A stretch of 64,000 nucleotides of DNA, taken from assembly GCA_963662605.1 (NCBI GenBank), contig OY759785.1, positions 1,674,001-1,738,000 of the forward strand, given 5' to 3'. This document shows, one piece after another, positions 7,152-15,746 of the stretch. The position numbers and the translations under genes were made by a program. Every line of letters starts with the position of its first letter. The stretch's first letter is position 1. The notes under the pieces were generated by a model. The model worked only from the letters and a program-made list of their open reading frames with translations. It made no database searches and was not told the origin of the DNA. This DNA comes from G963662605 sp963662605 (GTDB lineage Bacteria; Bacteroidota; Ignavibacteria; Ignavibacteriales; Ignavibacteriaceae).

Positions 7152-7550
7152 TTATGCCCTTACCTGTGAAATACTTATAAGCACTTTTCGCCAGTCTTCT
7201 TCTTCCGGGAATATAACATCTACTCTTGCTTCAAGTTTGATGTTCTGTCTCAGCAGGTGGTTGGGTATGCGATTCCGGTCGCGGGGAATGTAACCGAGTT
7301 TCATACCTGATTTTGTAAATATTTCGATAGCACGTTTATCATACGGGTTAGCCGGTTCCAATTTTAAAACGAGCTGATCCCCCTTGCGCAGGTCTTCTAT
7401 CACATATTCCGCGTCATAATAGCTCAACCCGGCAATAAACATCTTATCTAGAAATATACTCGCCGGTGCAGTCGGTTTCGCCACTGTCATAGATTTGACA
7501 ATTGTCGGCATACCGAAAAGCCCCAAAATAAACCTTCCACGTGATATCAT
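7152..7550 (-). CDS. HIRAN-domain protein
   Basis: 132 residues. From about residue 37 the sequence fits a HIRAN domain: IAGLSYYDAEYVIEDL, then LKLEPANPYDKRAIEIF and KLGYIPRDRN. HIRAN domains bind 3' single-stranded DNA ends in SWI2/SNF2 proteins, and occur alone in phages and near bacterial restriction loci. The N-terminal 35 residues are hydrophobic with a basic start, so a membrane anchor or signal segment is possible. The gene is divergent from the WYL regulator at 7684 and separated from it by 133 bp. A role in sensing damaged or foreign DNA is inference. Confidence 0.75.
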   Translation of the reverse strand: MISRGRFILGLFGMPTIVKSMTVAKPTAPASIFLDKMFIAGLSYYDAEYVIEDLRKGDQLVLKLEPANPYDKRAIEIFTKSGMKLGYIPRDRNRIPNHLLRQNIKLEARVDVIFPEEEDWRKVLISISQVRA

Positions 7551-7683
7551 ACTATACCTTTAATTATTCACGGGAAAAATATACACTGACCGGGACAGAA
7601 CAGTATCAAAGTGTGATATTAATTTTTAATCGCAAAGAATTTTATTTAATTTGCTCATACAAAAATATACGGAGGAGAGCGCT

Positions 7684-8562
7684 GTGCCCGAACAACAGTT
7701 CCACAAGGCAAAAAGGCAGATAGAAATTCTCGGATTGTGTATTCTTAATCCGTTGCAGTATGTACTTGATGTTCCATACTTGGCTGTTTTTTTCGGGGTT
7801 GAGGAAATTACCATAAAAAGGGATCTTAGAGAATTGCGGAATATGGGACTGCAAATCCACTCGGCGGGTAAAAAAGGGATATATATAGAAAATTTAAACG
7901 ATACTCTTAAACTCAAAGAATATCTTCTGATGTATGTGGGGTTATGTTATTCGAAAAACATTTTTGACCGTTCTACTTCGCTTCTCATTGAAAAGAAGAA
8001 AAATCTTGCTCTCGCGGAAATCGTAACCCTTCAAATCTGTGTTGATAAGTGCCGTAAGGCGAAAATAGAATATCAAAGCCATGAAAAGACGTATGAAGAG
8101 CGTGAAATCTATCCAATCCTGGTGTTTCACAGCGATGGTAGCTGGAGGGTTCTTTCGCAGGAAGGCGACCCGGTCAAGCAGTTTCATGTAGATAAAATTC
8201 GTAATGTGAGAATAACCGATGAGTCATTCAGCAGAATGCCGGTTTTGAAATTCGAACAGTTGTTTAAGCATTCTTTCGGCAGCTGGATTGGAGTTGACAG
8301 TTATGACATCAAAATTAAATTTTCAAACCTCTGGGGCAAAAGATTAAAAGACAGACATTTTGCTTCTAACCAGAAATTCATCGAACAGCCGGATGGGACA
8401 TTTCTGTTTACCGCAACGGTTAACAGCCTTAATGAAGTGGTAAGTTGGATACTCAGTAAAGGTGAGGGCTGTGAAGTGCTGGAACCTGTTAAGCTCAAAG
8501 AAAAAGTGATAAAAACTGCTTTTGAGTGCTTAGCGAATTATCAAAGTCGGGATAAGAAATAA
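7684..8562 (+). CDS. WYL-domain transcriptional regulator (BrxR/CapW-like layout)
   Basis: 292 residues. I chose the GTG at 7684 because GGAGGAG (7671-7677) lies 6 bases before it; the frame is open further upstream. A winged helix occupies about residues 20-75 (FFGVEEITIKRDLRELRNMGLQ). A WYL-type domain follows (about 125-190), then a C-terminal extension (WCX-like). The WYL signature itself is degenerate: WRV is found where WYL is expected. WYL regulators often control phage-defence loci (BrxR, CapW). This gene lies 208 bp upstream of the restriction operon in the same direction, so it may repress that operon. The ligand is unknown. Confidence 0.8.
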   Translation: MPEQQFHKAKRQIEILGLCILNPLQYVLDVPYLAVFFGVEEITIKRDLRELRNMGLQIHSAGKKGIYIENLNDTLKLKEYLLMYVGLCYSKNIFDRSTSLLIEKKKNLALAEIVTLQICVDKCRKAKIEYQSHEKTYEEREIYPILVFHSDGSWRVLSQEGDPVKQFHVDKIRNVRITDESFSRMPVLKFEQLFKHSFGSWIGVDSYDIKIKFSNLWGKRLKDRHFASNQKFIEQPDGTFLFTATVNSLNEVVSWILSKGEGCEVLEPVKLKEKVIKTAFECLANYQSRDKK

Positions 8563-8737
8563 AAATAGATAAACTGATGCTTCCAATGATTATTTCAATT
8601 CATTTACTTAATTTGTGTTTAAAATATTTATTGGCTGAATATTAAACGGGGTTCGGGCCATGCTAAAATTCCTTCGGGTCGGATAAGCGAGAATCTGAAT
8701 AATGAGACCGTTTTTCAAGCAAACCGATATAAAACCG

Positions 8738-8745
8738 TATATTTG
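8738..8745 (+). promoter_or_regulatory. Possible -7 element for the restriction operon
   Basis: TATATTTG matches the TAnnTTTG box used by Bacteroidota sigma factors and lies 25 bases before the start codon at 8771. The upstream -33 box is weak (TTTTTC), so this is tentative. Confidence 0.35.
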
Positions 8746-8770
8746 AGAATTTCTAATAAAGATTTTACAT

Positions 8771-11050
8771 ATGAGCGAAGAGCAAAAAAGAGTATTAGAA
8801 CAGCAGCTTTGGAACATTGCTAATACATTGCGGGGGAAGATGAATGCGGATGAATTCCGGGATTATATACTGGGATTTATCTTCTATAAATATCTTTCAG
8901 AAAAAATGAACATATATGCGAATTCCATTTTAAAGCAGGACAAAATCCTATACAGTGAAATTAAAGCACACACCCACCTTGGCAAAGAGCAAATCGAAGC
9001 TGTAAAAGAAGAAGCATTAGAGAAATTAGGGTATTTCCTCAAACCCTCGGAGTTATTCAGTGAAGTTGCTAAACGCGGAAATGGGGATGGAGGCAAGGAT
9101 GGAGAAAGCAATTTCATACTCGAAGACTTGCAGAAAATACTGACCAATATCCAGCTTAGTACAATGGGAACGGAAAGCGAAGAGGATTTTGACAACCTCT
9201 TTGAAGATATGGACTTGAATAGCACTAAACTGGGAAAAACTCCGGAAGCACGAAATGAAATCATTGCCAAAGTTTTATCTCATTTGGATAAAATAGATTT
9301 TAAGCTTGAACATACTGAATTGGATGTGTTGGGCGATGCTTACGAATATCTTATCGGGCAATTCGCCAGCGGGGCGGGGAAAAAAGCCGGAGAATTTTAT
9401 ACCCCGCAGCAGGTGAGCATGGTCCTCGCTAAGATTGTTACTACCGGGAAAAATAAATTAAAATCAGTATATGACCCCACCTGTGGTTCCGGTTCTTTGT
9501 TGCTTCGTGTTGCAAAGGAAGTAAAAGAAGTCAGTAACTTTTACGGGCAGGAGATGAACCGCACAACATATAATCTTGCTCGAATGAACATGATATTACA
9601 TGGTGTGCACTACCGGAAATTTGATATTAAACAAGAGGATACATTAGAGCACCCGCAGCATCGGGGGATGCAATTCGAAGCAATTGTAGCCAACCCTCCG
9701 TTCTCTGCAAAGTGGAGTGCAAGCCCTCTGTTTATGAGCGATGAACGATTTAGCCAATATGGAAAACTTGCCCCAAAAAGCAAAGCCGACTTTGCTTTTG
9801 TGCAGCATATGCTTTATCATCTTGCGGAAAATGGTACCATGGCAATTGTACTACCACATGGTGTCTTATACAGAGGTGGCGCTGAAAATCATATTCTTAG
9901 GTATTTAATTGAGGACAAAAATTACCTTGATTCAGTTATAGGATTGCCTGAAAATCTATTTTATGGTACAACATATGCGACGTGTATACTGGTTTTTAAG
10001 AAATGTAGGGAAACCCCAGACAATGTTTTATTCATTGATGCTAGCAACACTTATGAAAAAGTAAAGAAGCAAAATATTTTGCGCGAAAGTGACATTGATA
10101 AAATAATTACCACTTACAGAAATAGGACTAATGAAAATAAATTTAGTCGACAAGTTTATATGGAAGAAATAAGAAGAAATGATTTTAATTTAAATATACC
10201 ACGATATATTGACAATCTTCAAAAAGAGGAATTCGTAGACCTGAAATTTGTTTGTAAATTTTTAAAAGACATAAATAATCAATCAAATCTGGTGGAGAAA
10301 AAAATCATTGAAATTTGTGAAGAGGTAAACATCCCTTATCCTGAAGGAAATAACGTAGAGCTGCTGCGTCTTTATCAAAAAGGTGTCATGCAGAGGCTAT
10401 TTAACCAAAAAACAAGATTTAGAGATAGAAACGGTAGGAATTTCCCTTCGTGGGAAAAACACATTTTGGGTTCAATATTCGAATTCAAATCAACAAATTC
10501 CTTCACTAGAGATATGTTGAACTATAAAAGCGGGTTAATTAAAAATATCCATTATGGGGATATCCACACAAAATTTAATTCTATCTTTGATGTAACTAAG
10601 GAGAAAGTACCATTTGTTAACCAAACTATTAATTTAAGCAGAATAGGCGAGAATAATTATTGCAAAGAGGGCGATTTAATCTTCGCAGATGCCTCTGAGG
10701 ATTATATGGACATTGGCAAGTGCATTGAGATTGTAAATTTGAACGATGAAAAGGTTATATCTGGTCTGCATACAATATTAGCCCGACCCAAATTGAGTGT
10801 GTTTGCCACAGGTTTTTGTGGCTATCTCTTCAAATCAACTGTAGTTAGAGAACAAATCAAAAAGCTTGCACAAGGTAAAAAGGTTTTAAGTATTTCACCG
10901 AAACATCTTGCAACAATAATATTAAATGTTCCATGCCTCGATGAACAAAAGAAGATGACTGAATTACTTATCGCAATTGATGATAAGATTAATATCACCA
11001 ATGCCAATTTGCAGAGGATTGCAGAATATAAAAAGCAACTAGTGAAATAA
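8771..11050 (+). CDS. Type I restriction-modification HsdM fused to a half HsdS
   Basis: 759 residues. The N-terminal helical domain (about 1-170) and methylase domain are HsdM-like: DPTCGSGS (235-242) binds S-adenosylmethionine and NPPF (308-311) is the adenine methylation motif. HsdM-type sequence runs to about residue 475 (NLNIPRYIDNL). The rest is HsdS-like. A conserved helix (QKGVMQRLF near 536-544) leads into a single target-recognition domain (about 560-745) and a closing helix (LQRIAEYKKQLV). A normal HsdS has two such domains. The single one suggests that two MS chains pair to read a symmetric split target. The hsdR gene follows in the same operon. The fusion is uninterrupted in the sequence given. 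Confidence 0.88.
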   Translation: MSEEQKRVLEQQLWNIANTLRGKMNADEFRDYILGFIFYKYLSEKMNIYANSILKQDKILYSEIKAHTHLGKEQIEAVKEEALEKLGYFLKPSELFSEVAKRGNGDGGKDGESNFILEDLQKILTNIQLSTMGTESEEDFDNLFEDMDLNSTKLGKTPEARNEIIAKVLSHLDKIDFKLEHTELDVLGDAYEYLIGQFASGAGKKAGEFYTPQQVSMVLAKIVTTGKNKLKSVYDPTCGSGSLLLRVAKEVKEVSNFYGQEMNRTTYNLARMNMILHGVHYRKFDIKQEDTLEHPQHRGMQFEAIVANPPFSAKWSASPLFMSDERFSQYGKLAPKSKADFAFVQHMLYHLAENGTMAIVLPHGVLYRGGAENHILRYLIEDKNYLDSVIGLPENLFYGTTYATCILVFKKCRETPDNVLFIDASNTYEKVKKQNILRESDIDKIITTYRNRTNENKFSRQVYMEEIRRNDFNLNIPRYIDNLQKEEFVDLKFVCKFLKDINNQSNLVEKKIIEICEEVNIPYPEGNNVELLRLYQKGVMQRLFNQKTRFRDRNGRNFPSWEKHILGSIFEFKSTNSFTRDMLNYKSGLIKNIHYGDIHTKFNSIFDVTKEKVPFVNQTINLSRIGENNYCKEGDLIFADASEDYMDIGKCIEIVNLNDEKVISGLHTILARPKLSVFATGFCGYLFKSTVVREQIKKLAQGKKVLSISPKHLATIILNVPCLDEQKKMTELLIAIDDKINITNANLQRIAEYKKQLVK

Positions 11051-11054
11051 GGTG

Positions 11055-11657
11055 ATGAGTAATACGGAAAATGTCGATAAGTGGTTAAAATTCCTTAACC
11101 CTAATAATCTTAAAGAGAACCTAATGTTTTCTTCATTATATATCGCTTCATTTGAAGCATTTAAGGATTATGTGATAGAGGAAGTAAAATTTTTCTTCAA
11201 CGTCGGTTTTTCAAATAAAGAATTTGCTTTTTCGGAAGAATACAATGTAAAAGTTAGAGCAAAAGATAAAAGCATAATTAAAGCTACTTTGTTGTGGCTG
11301 AAAGAAAACGATGCCATTGAGGACAAAGACATTGCCATATATGATAATCTCAGGGAATATAGGAATAAATTATCGCATGAGCTGATGTCTTTGATATTTG
11401 AGGGTTTATCCGATGAACTTCCAGAAAAATTCAGTCAATTGATATTGTTGAGAGTGAAAATTGAAAAATGGTGGATAATGAATATAGAAATACCTACAAA
11501 TCCTGATTTTAACTCTGATTCTGAAATAAAGGAAGAAGACATCACAACTTCATCGCAATTATTTAATCAACTAATATTTGATATGCTTTCAGGGGATGAA
11601 ACTAAAGAGAAGTATTATCAAGAAGAGTTTAAGAAGAGATTCAACAACAATGCCTAA
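11055..11657 (+). CDS. HEPN-like small protein inside the restriction operon
   Basis: About 200 residues. The ATG at 11055 is 4 bases after the hsdMS stop; a GTG at 11052 is also in frame. The middle contains YDNLREYRNKLSHEL, in which R103-N-K-L-S-H108 fits the R-x4-H motif of HEPN nucleases and HEPN-like helical proteins. The remainder is predominantly helical. Its stop overlaps the hsdR start. Being wedged between hsdMS and hsdR suggests a dedicated partner: an RNase effector, an anti-restriction brake or a structural subunit. HEPN membership is suggested by one motif only and is not proven. Confidence 0.6.
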   Translation: MSNTENVDKWLKFLNPNNLKENLMFSSLYIASFEAFKDYVIEEVKFFFNVGFSNKEFAFSEEYNVKVRAKDKSIIKATLLWLKENDAIEDKDIAIYDNLREYRNKLSHELMSLIFEGLSDELPEKFSQLILLRVKIEKWWIMNIEIPTNPDFNSDSEIKEEDITTSSQLFNQLIFDMLSGDETKEKYYQEEFKKRFNNNA

Positions 11658-14505
11658 ACAACCTGAAGCGATATTAGAAGAGCAGTTAGTTGCCCAATTG
11701 AGTAAAATCGGGTACGAATATGTGTTGATCAACAGTGAGAAGGATTTAATCTCGAATCTAAAATCACAGTTGGAAAAGCATAATAATGTACAATTCAGCA
11801 AAGCTGAATTTGAAAAAGTTTTAAACATCCTGAGTAAAGGCACCGTATTCGAGAAAGCCAAAACCCTGAGAGAAAAGCAGCTCATAGTCAGGGATAATGG
11901 GGATAACTTGTATTTTGAGTTTCTTCAGACAGAACATTGGTGTCAGAACCAATTTCAGGTTACTAATCAGGTTTCAATCGAAGGTAAGTACAAAAACCGT
12001 TATGACGTTACATTGCTTATTAACGGTCTGCCGCTTGTACAAATAGAATTGAAGCGCCGTGGACTTGAACTGAAAGAGGCTTTTAACCAAATCAATCGCT
12101 ATCAACGGCATTCCTTTGGTGCAAATACAGCTTTATACCAGTATATACAAGTCTTTGTTATCAGTAACGGAGTTAATACAAAGTATTACGCCAATAACAG
12201 GAATCAATCTTTCAAGCAGACCTTTTACTGGACCGATAAAGAGAATAAACGGCTAACAAATATTCTTAACGGTTTTACGAGCGAATTCTTTGAGCCATGC
12301 CATCTTTCAAAGATGATATGCAAATACATCGTTCTTAATGAAACGAATAAAAAGCTCATGGTGCTGCGTCCGTATCAGTATTACGCTGTTGAGGCTTTAG
12401 TTGATAAAGTTATGCATAGTAAAAGTAATGGCTACATATGGCATACTACCGGTTCGGGAAAAACGCTAACCTCATTCAAAGCCAGCCAGATTCTTACTAC
12501 TCTGCCCAAGGTTAAAAAAGTTGTTTTTGTTGTGGACCGCAAGGATTTAGACATCCAAACCACGAAAGAATTTAACAGTTATCGTAAAGGAAGTGTCGAC
12601 GGAACAGAGGATACAAAGACTCTGGTAAAGCAATTTTCAGATGATACAAAACTCATCCTTACGACTATTCAGAAACTCAATAGCGCGATAAGCAAACCGC
12701 ACTATATCACCAAAATGGAAAGCCTAAAAGATGAACGTTTGGTTTTCATTTTTGATGAATGCCATCGTTCACAGTTCGGTGAAACTCATGCTCGTATCAA
12801 CAAGTTTTTCAATAACCCGCAAATGTTTGGTTTTACCGGCACTCCGATCTTTGCTGAGAACTCTGTTAGAAATGAGCATGGCAAGCGGACGACTGCGGAG
12901 TTATTCGGGGAGTGTCTTCATAAATATGTAATTACGGATGCCATAAGAGATGAAAACGTACTGAAATTCTCCGTTGAATATGTCGGCAGATACAAGAAAA
13001 AAGACAGTGCTACGGAAATTGATATTGAGGTTGAGGACATCGACACGAAAGAGGTGATGGAATCTCCGCAGCGGTTAGAGAAGATTGCCGATTATATTAT
13101 AGCACACCATGACCGGAAAACTCACGGTAAAGAATTTACCGCGATGTTTTGTGTTAATAGCATCGAGACATTAATTAAATACTACGAGATTTTTCAGAGG
13201 CGAAAAGATGATGGTAGGCACAACCTGAAAATTGCTACTATTTTCAGTTATGCGGCTAACGAAGAGGATGCAGATGCAAACGGGTTTATTCCGGAGGAAT
13301 TATCCGTGATGGAAGAACCGAAAGTTTTATATGGTTTGCAAGCAAATAGCCGAGAAAAATTAGATGCGTACATCGAAGATTATAATAAAATGTTCGGAAC
13401 TAATTTCTCAACAAAAGACAACGAATCGTTTTACAACTACTACAACGATATTTCTCAAAAAGTGCAGGGAAGGAAAATAGATATTTTACTCGTGGTGAAT
13501 ATGTATCTAACAGGTTTTGACAGCCCGCCTCTTAATACACTGTACGTAGATAAAAACTTACGCTATCACGGACTTGTTCAAGCTTATTCCCGTACCAATA
13601 GAATCCTTAACGAGCAGAAATCGCAGGGGAATATTGTAGTTTTCCGCAATTTGAAAAAAGCGACCGATGAGGCAATAACCTTATTCAGCAATAAAGAGGC
13701 GATTGAGGTTATTCTTATGAAACCGTATGAGGAATACGTTAAAAAATTCAATGAAGCATTTATCGCCTTGCTCAAAATTACTCCTACAGTAAACAGCGTC
13801 AATGAGCTTCAAACGGAAAATGATGAGTTGGAGTTTATCAAGGCATTCAGAGAGTTAATGAGGATAAGAAATATTCTTACTGCGTTTTCCGATTTCAAAT
13901 GGCAAGACCTGGCTATGGGCGAACAGCAGTTTGAAGATTTCAAAAGCAAATATCTTGATCTGTATGATAAGGTTAAATCCGATCATCAGAAGGAGAAGGT
14001 TTCAATTCTTGAAGATGTCGATTTCGAACTGGAATTAATTCGCCGGGATGAAATTAATGTCGCTTATATTATTCAACTGCTCATTAAGCTAAAATCGAAA
14101 GTACAATCCCAGGTATCAGGTGCCGAAAAGGAAATCTTTAATTTATTGAACACCGAAGCCCGTTTGCGAAGCAAACGCGAATTGATTGAGAAATTCATTC
14201 TGGAAAATATGCCGGTGATTGATGATGCCGAACTAATACCGCAGGAATTCGAGAAATTCTGGAGTGAAGAGCAACAGACAGCTTTCAATCAGCTTATAAA
14301 AGAAGAAAATATATCATCCACCAGAACACAAGCACTTATTGAGGATTATTTGTACGCAGAAAGAGAACCTCTAAGAGATGAAATACTTGAACTACTGGAG
14401 GGTGAACAGCCTACAATTCTGGGACGTAAAAAAACAGGTGATAGGATTCTAAAAAAAATAATGAATTTTGTTGATACGTTTATAAACGGCATGACGGGGC
14501 AATAA
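11650..14505 (+). CDS. hsdR: Type I restriction endonuclease subunit R
   Basis: 951 residues. The ATG at 11650 overlaps the previous stop by 8 bases, which fits coupled translation; the frame extends upstream but inside the preceding gene. The nuclease core is D119...E133-L-K135 (PD-ExK type). The motor has Walker A TTGSGKT (266-272) and DECH (369-372), followed by GFTGTP (motif III). A C-terminal helical region binds the methylase. HsdR translocates DNA using ATP and cuts when the MS complex finds unmodified sites. All catalytic motifs are present, so the enzyme looks active. Confidence 0.93.
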   Translation: MPKQPEAILEEQLVAQLSKIGYEYVLINSEKDLISNLKSQLEKHNNVQFSKAEFEKVLNILSKGTVFEKAKTLREKQLIVRDNGDNLYFEFLQTEHWCQNQFQVTNQVSIEGKYKNRYDVTLLINGLPLVQIELKRRGLELKEAFNQINRYQRHSFGANTALYQYIQVFVISNGVNTKYYANNRNQSFKQTFYWTDKENKRLTNILNGFTSEFFEPCHLSKMICKYIVLNETNKKLMVLRPYQYYAVEALVDKVMHSKSNGYIWHTTGSGKTLTSFKASQILTTLPKVKKVVFVVDRKDLDIQTTKEFNSYRKGSVDGTEDTKTLVKQFSDDTKLILTTIQKLNSAISKPHYITKMESLKDERLVFIFDECHRSQFGETHARINKFFNNPQMFGFTGTPIFAENSVRNEHGKRTTAELFGECLHKYVITDAIRDENVLKFSVEYVGRYKKKDSATEIDIEVEDIDTKEVMESPQRLEKIADYIIAHHDRKTHGKEFTAMFCVNSIETLIKYYEIFQRRKDDGRHNLKIATIFSYAANEEDADANGFIPEELSVMEEPKVLYGLQANSREKLDAYIEDYNKMFGTNFSTKDNESFYNYYNDISQKVQGRKIDILLVVNMYLTGFDSPPLNTLYVDKNLRYHGLVQAYSRTNRILNEQKSQGNIVVFRNLKKATDEAITLFSNKEAIEVILMKPYEEYVKKFNEAFIALLKITPTVNSVNELQTENDELEFIKAFRELMRIRNILTAFSDFKWQDLAMGEQQFEDFKSKYLDLYDKVKSDHQKEKVSILEDVDFELELIRRDEINVAYIIQLLIKLKSKVQSQVSGAEKEIFNLLNTEARLRSKRELIEKFILENMPVIDDAELIPQEFEKFWSEEQQTAFNQLIKEENISSTRTQALIEDYLYAEREPLRDEILELLEGEQPTILGRKKTGDRILKKIMNFVDTFINGMTGQ

Positions 14506-14547
14506 AGCTTCGGAAAATACGTTTTTCTGAAAAAATGTTAAATATAA

Positions 14548-14580
14548 TTTGCATAATATACTGATAATGTTGTAAATTTG
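14548..14580 (+). promoter_or_regulatory. Bacteroidota-type promoter for the ImmA-PIN pair
   Basis: TTTG (14548-14551) and TAAATTTG (14573-14580) are spaced by 21 bases, matching the known TTTG-N19-21-TAnnTTTG layout. The start codon at 14631 is 50 bases downstream. Confidence 0.6.
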
Positions 14581-14585
14581 TATAT

Positions 14586-14609
14586 AAATGTAAAGTAAAG
14601 TTTACATTT
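14586..14609. promoter_or_regulatory. Operator palindrome before the XRE-ImmA gene
   Basis: Perfect inverted repeat AAATGTAAA-GTAAAG-TTTACATTT. It lies just after the -7 box, so it covers the probable transcription start. The XRE domain encoded by the gene at 14631 is its likely ligand (autoregulation). Confidence 0.65.
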
Positions 14610-14630
14610 TATGGATCAAGGAGGCAACAT

Positions 14631-15746
14631 ATGGAATGGCAAAGCCAGCAAATCAAAAAACTTGCAAAAGAGCGAAACATTAAGCTCGAAGATCTGGCTA
14701 AAATAATAGGCGTTAGTCGCCAGACGATAAATAGCTGGATAAATGGTAAAATCCCCAAAGGCAATCACTTTCTTCTTCTATCACGGGCGCTTGAAATAAA
14801 GCCAGCTGCTTTTTTTGAGCATAAGCCGAGTGATACTATTTTAGTGCCTGTTCATCGCGCCAAGGGCACGGCAAAGATTACTCCGGAAGTTCAAAGCGAC
14901 TCGAGGGAGTTGGCTGGAGAATATGAGCATTTTTTCAAAAGTGTGAATACCACGGATTTAACTCCCGTGCTTCGTAGTAACGGGGTGGTTGAGTCGGCTT
15001 TATTAGCCCAAAAATTAAGAATGCTGATCGGAGTGCAAGATATATTTCCTTTAAACATTGAGCAGGTATGTAAGCTGCTTGATGAATTGGGTATATTTGT
15101 CATATTCAGAAGTTTCCCTGAAAAAATCAAGAGTTACGCATTCTTTACGAAAATTTACGGGAACAGGGTGATCTTTGTAAATACAAAAGTTCACCAATTG
15201 GATATAGTATTTGCTTTATTACACGAAGCCGTCCATGCTGTTCGGGATGAAATACTAGAATCCGTGCAATATGATGATGAAGAAGAAAAGCTGTGCGATG
15301 AGATAGCAAGTTATGTGCAATTCCCCGAAAGTTATATTGATAATACGTATGAGATAATAAAGGGGAGAAATAATTCCGAACAACAAAAAATCCTCAAAGA
15401 GAAGGCACTGCACTATAACCATGCTTTATATGGTTTAACCTTAAGAATAAACGCGAAGTATGATGAAATTACATTCAATGCTTCAATCGTTGATGCAAAA
15501 TTACGCAAAGCTTCGCCAACTATTGAAAATCTTCTATTTAATCATTCGGATGCACAATCATTTATAGGCATGCTTGGTAAGTACAGTCCGAGGTTTATGC
15601 ATGCGTTAAAATCCCAGTTGGATCAATTGACTAATAGAAGAATCATGGAACTATTGGGGCTTGAAGAAAGTGTTGATGCCCCGCTTATAAGAAAGGGAAT
15701 TGAGGATATGAGAATTGCCGGGGGTAAGGATGACCATCCTATGTGA
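14631..15746 (+). CDS. XRE helix-turn-helix plus ImmA/IrrE metallopeptidase
   Basis: 371 residues. AAGGAGG (14618-14624) lies 6 bases before the ATG. Residues about 8-58 form an XRE helix-turn-helix (LAKIIGVSRQTINSWINGK). A zinc peptidase of the ImmA/IrrE type follows, with the active site H198-E-A-V-H202 and a downstream acidic run (DDEEEKLCDEIASY) that should hold the third metal ligand. ImmA proteins cleave phage or element repressors to trigger induction. Here the same chain carries the DNA-binding domain, as in many antitoxin-like partners. The gene overlaps the PIN nuclease gene by 17 bases, so it probably controls that nuclease. Confidence 0.85.
   Translation: MEWQSQQIKKLAKERNIKLEDLAKIIGVSRQTINSWINGKIPKGNHFLLLSRALEIKPAAFFEHKPSDTILVPVHRAKGTAKITPEVQSDSRELAGEYEHFFKSVNTTDLTPVLRSNGVVESALLAQKLRMLIGVQDIFPLNIEQVCKLLDELGIFVIFRSFPEKIKSYAFFTKIYGNRVIFVNTKVHQLDIVFALLHEAVHAVRDEILESVQYDDEEEKLCDEIASYVQFPESYIDNTYEIIKGRNNSEQQKILKEKALHYNHALYGLTLRINAKYDEITFNASIVDAKLRKASPTIENLLFNHSDAQSFIGMLGKYSPRFMHALKSQLDQLTNRRIMELLGLEESVDAPLIRKGIEDMRIAGGKDDHPM

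Noticed and set aside
7541..7723. 60-codon frame between the HIRAN and WYL genes
   Set aside because: It overlaps the start of both neighbours, and its own start lacks a ribosome site. The WYL gene has a strong site at 7671-7677.
11578..11649. Upstream extension of the hsdR frame by 24 codons
   Set aside because: The extension lies inside the HEPN-like gene and the ATG at 11650 fits an 8-base coupled junction. The extension sequence (rich in Lys/Arg) is unlike HsdR N-termini.
14506..14540. Terminator after hsdR
   Set aside because: A weak, mismatched hairpin (TTCGGAAAA with TTTTTCTGAA) is present, but it is short, A/T-rich and not followed by a T run.
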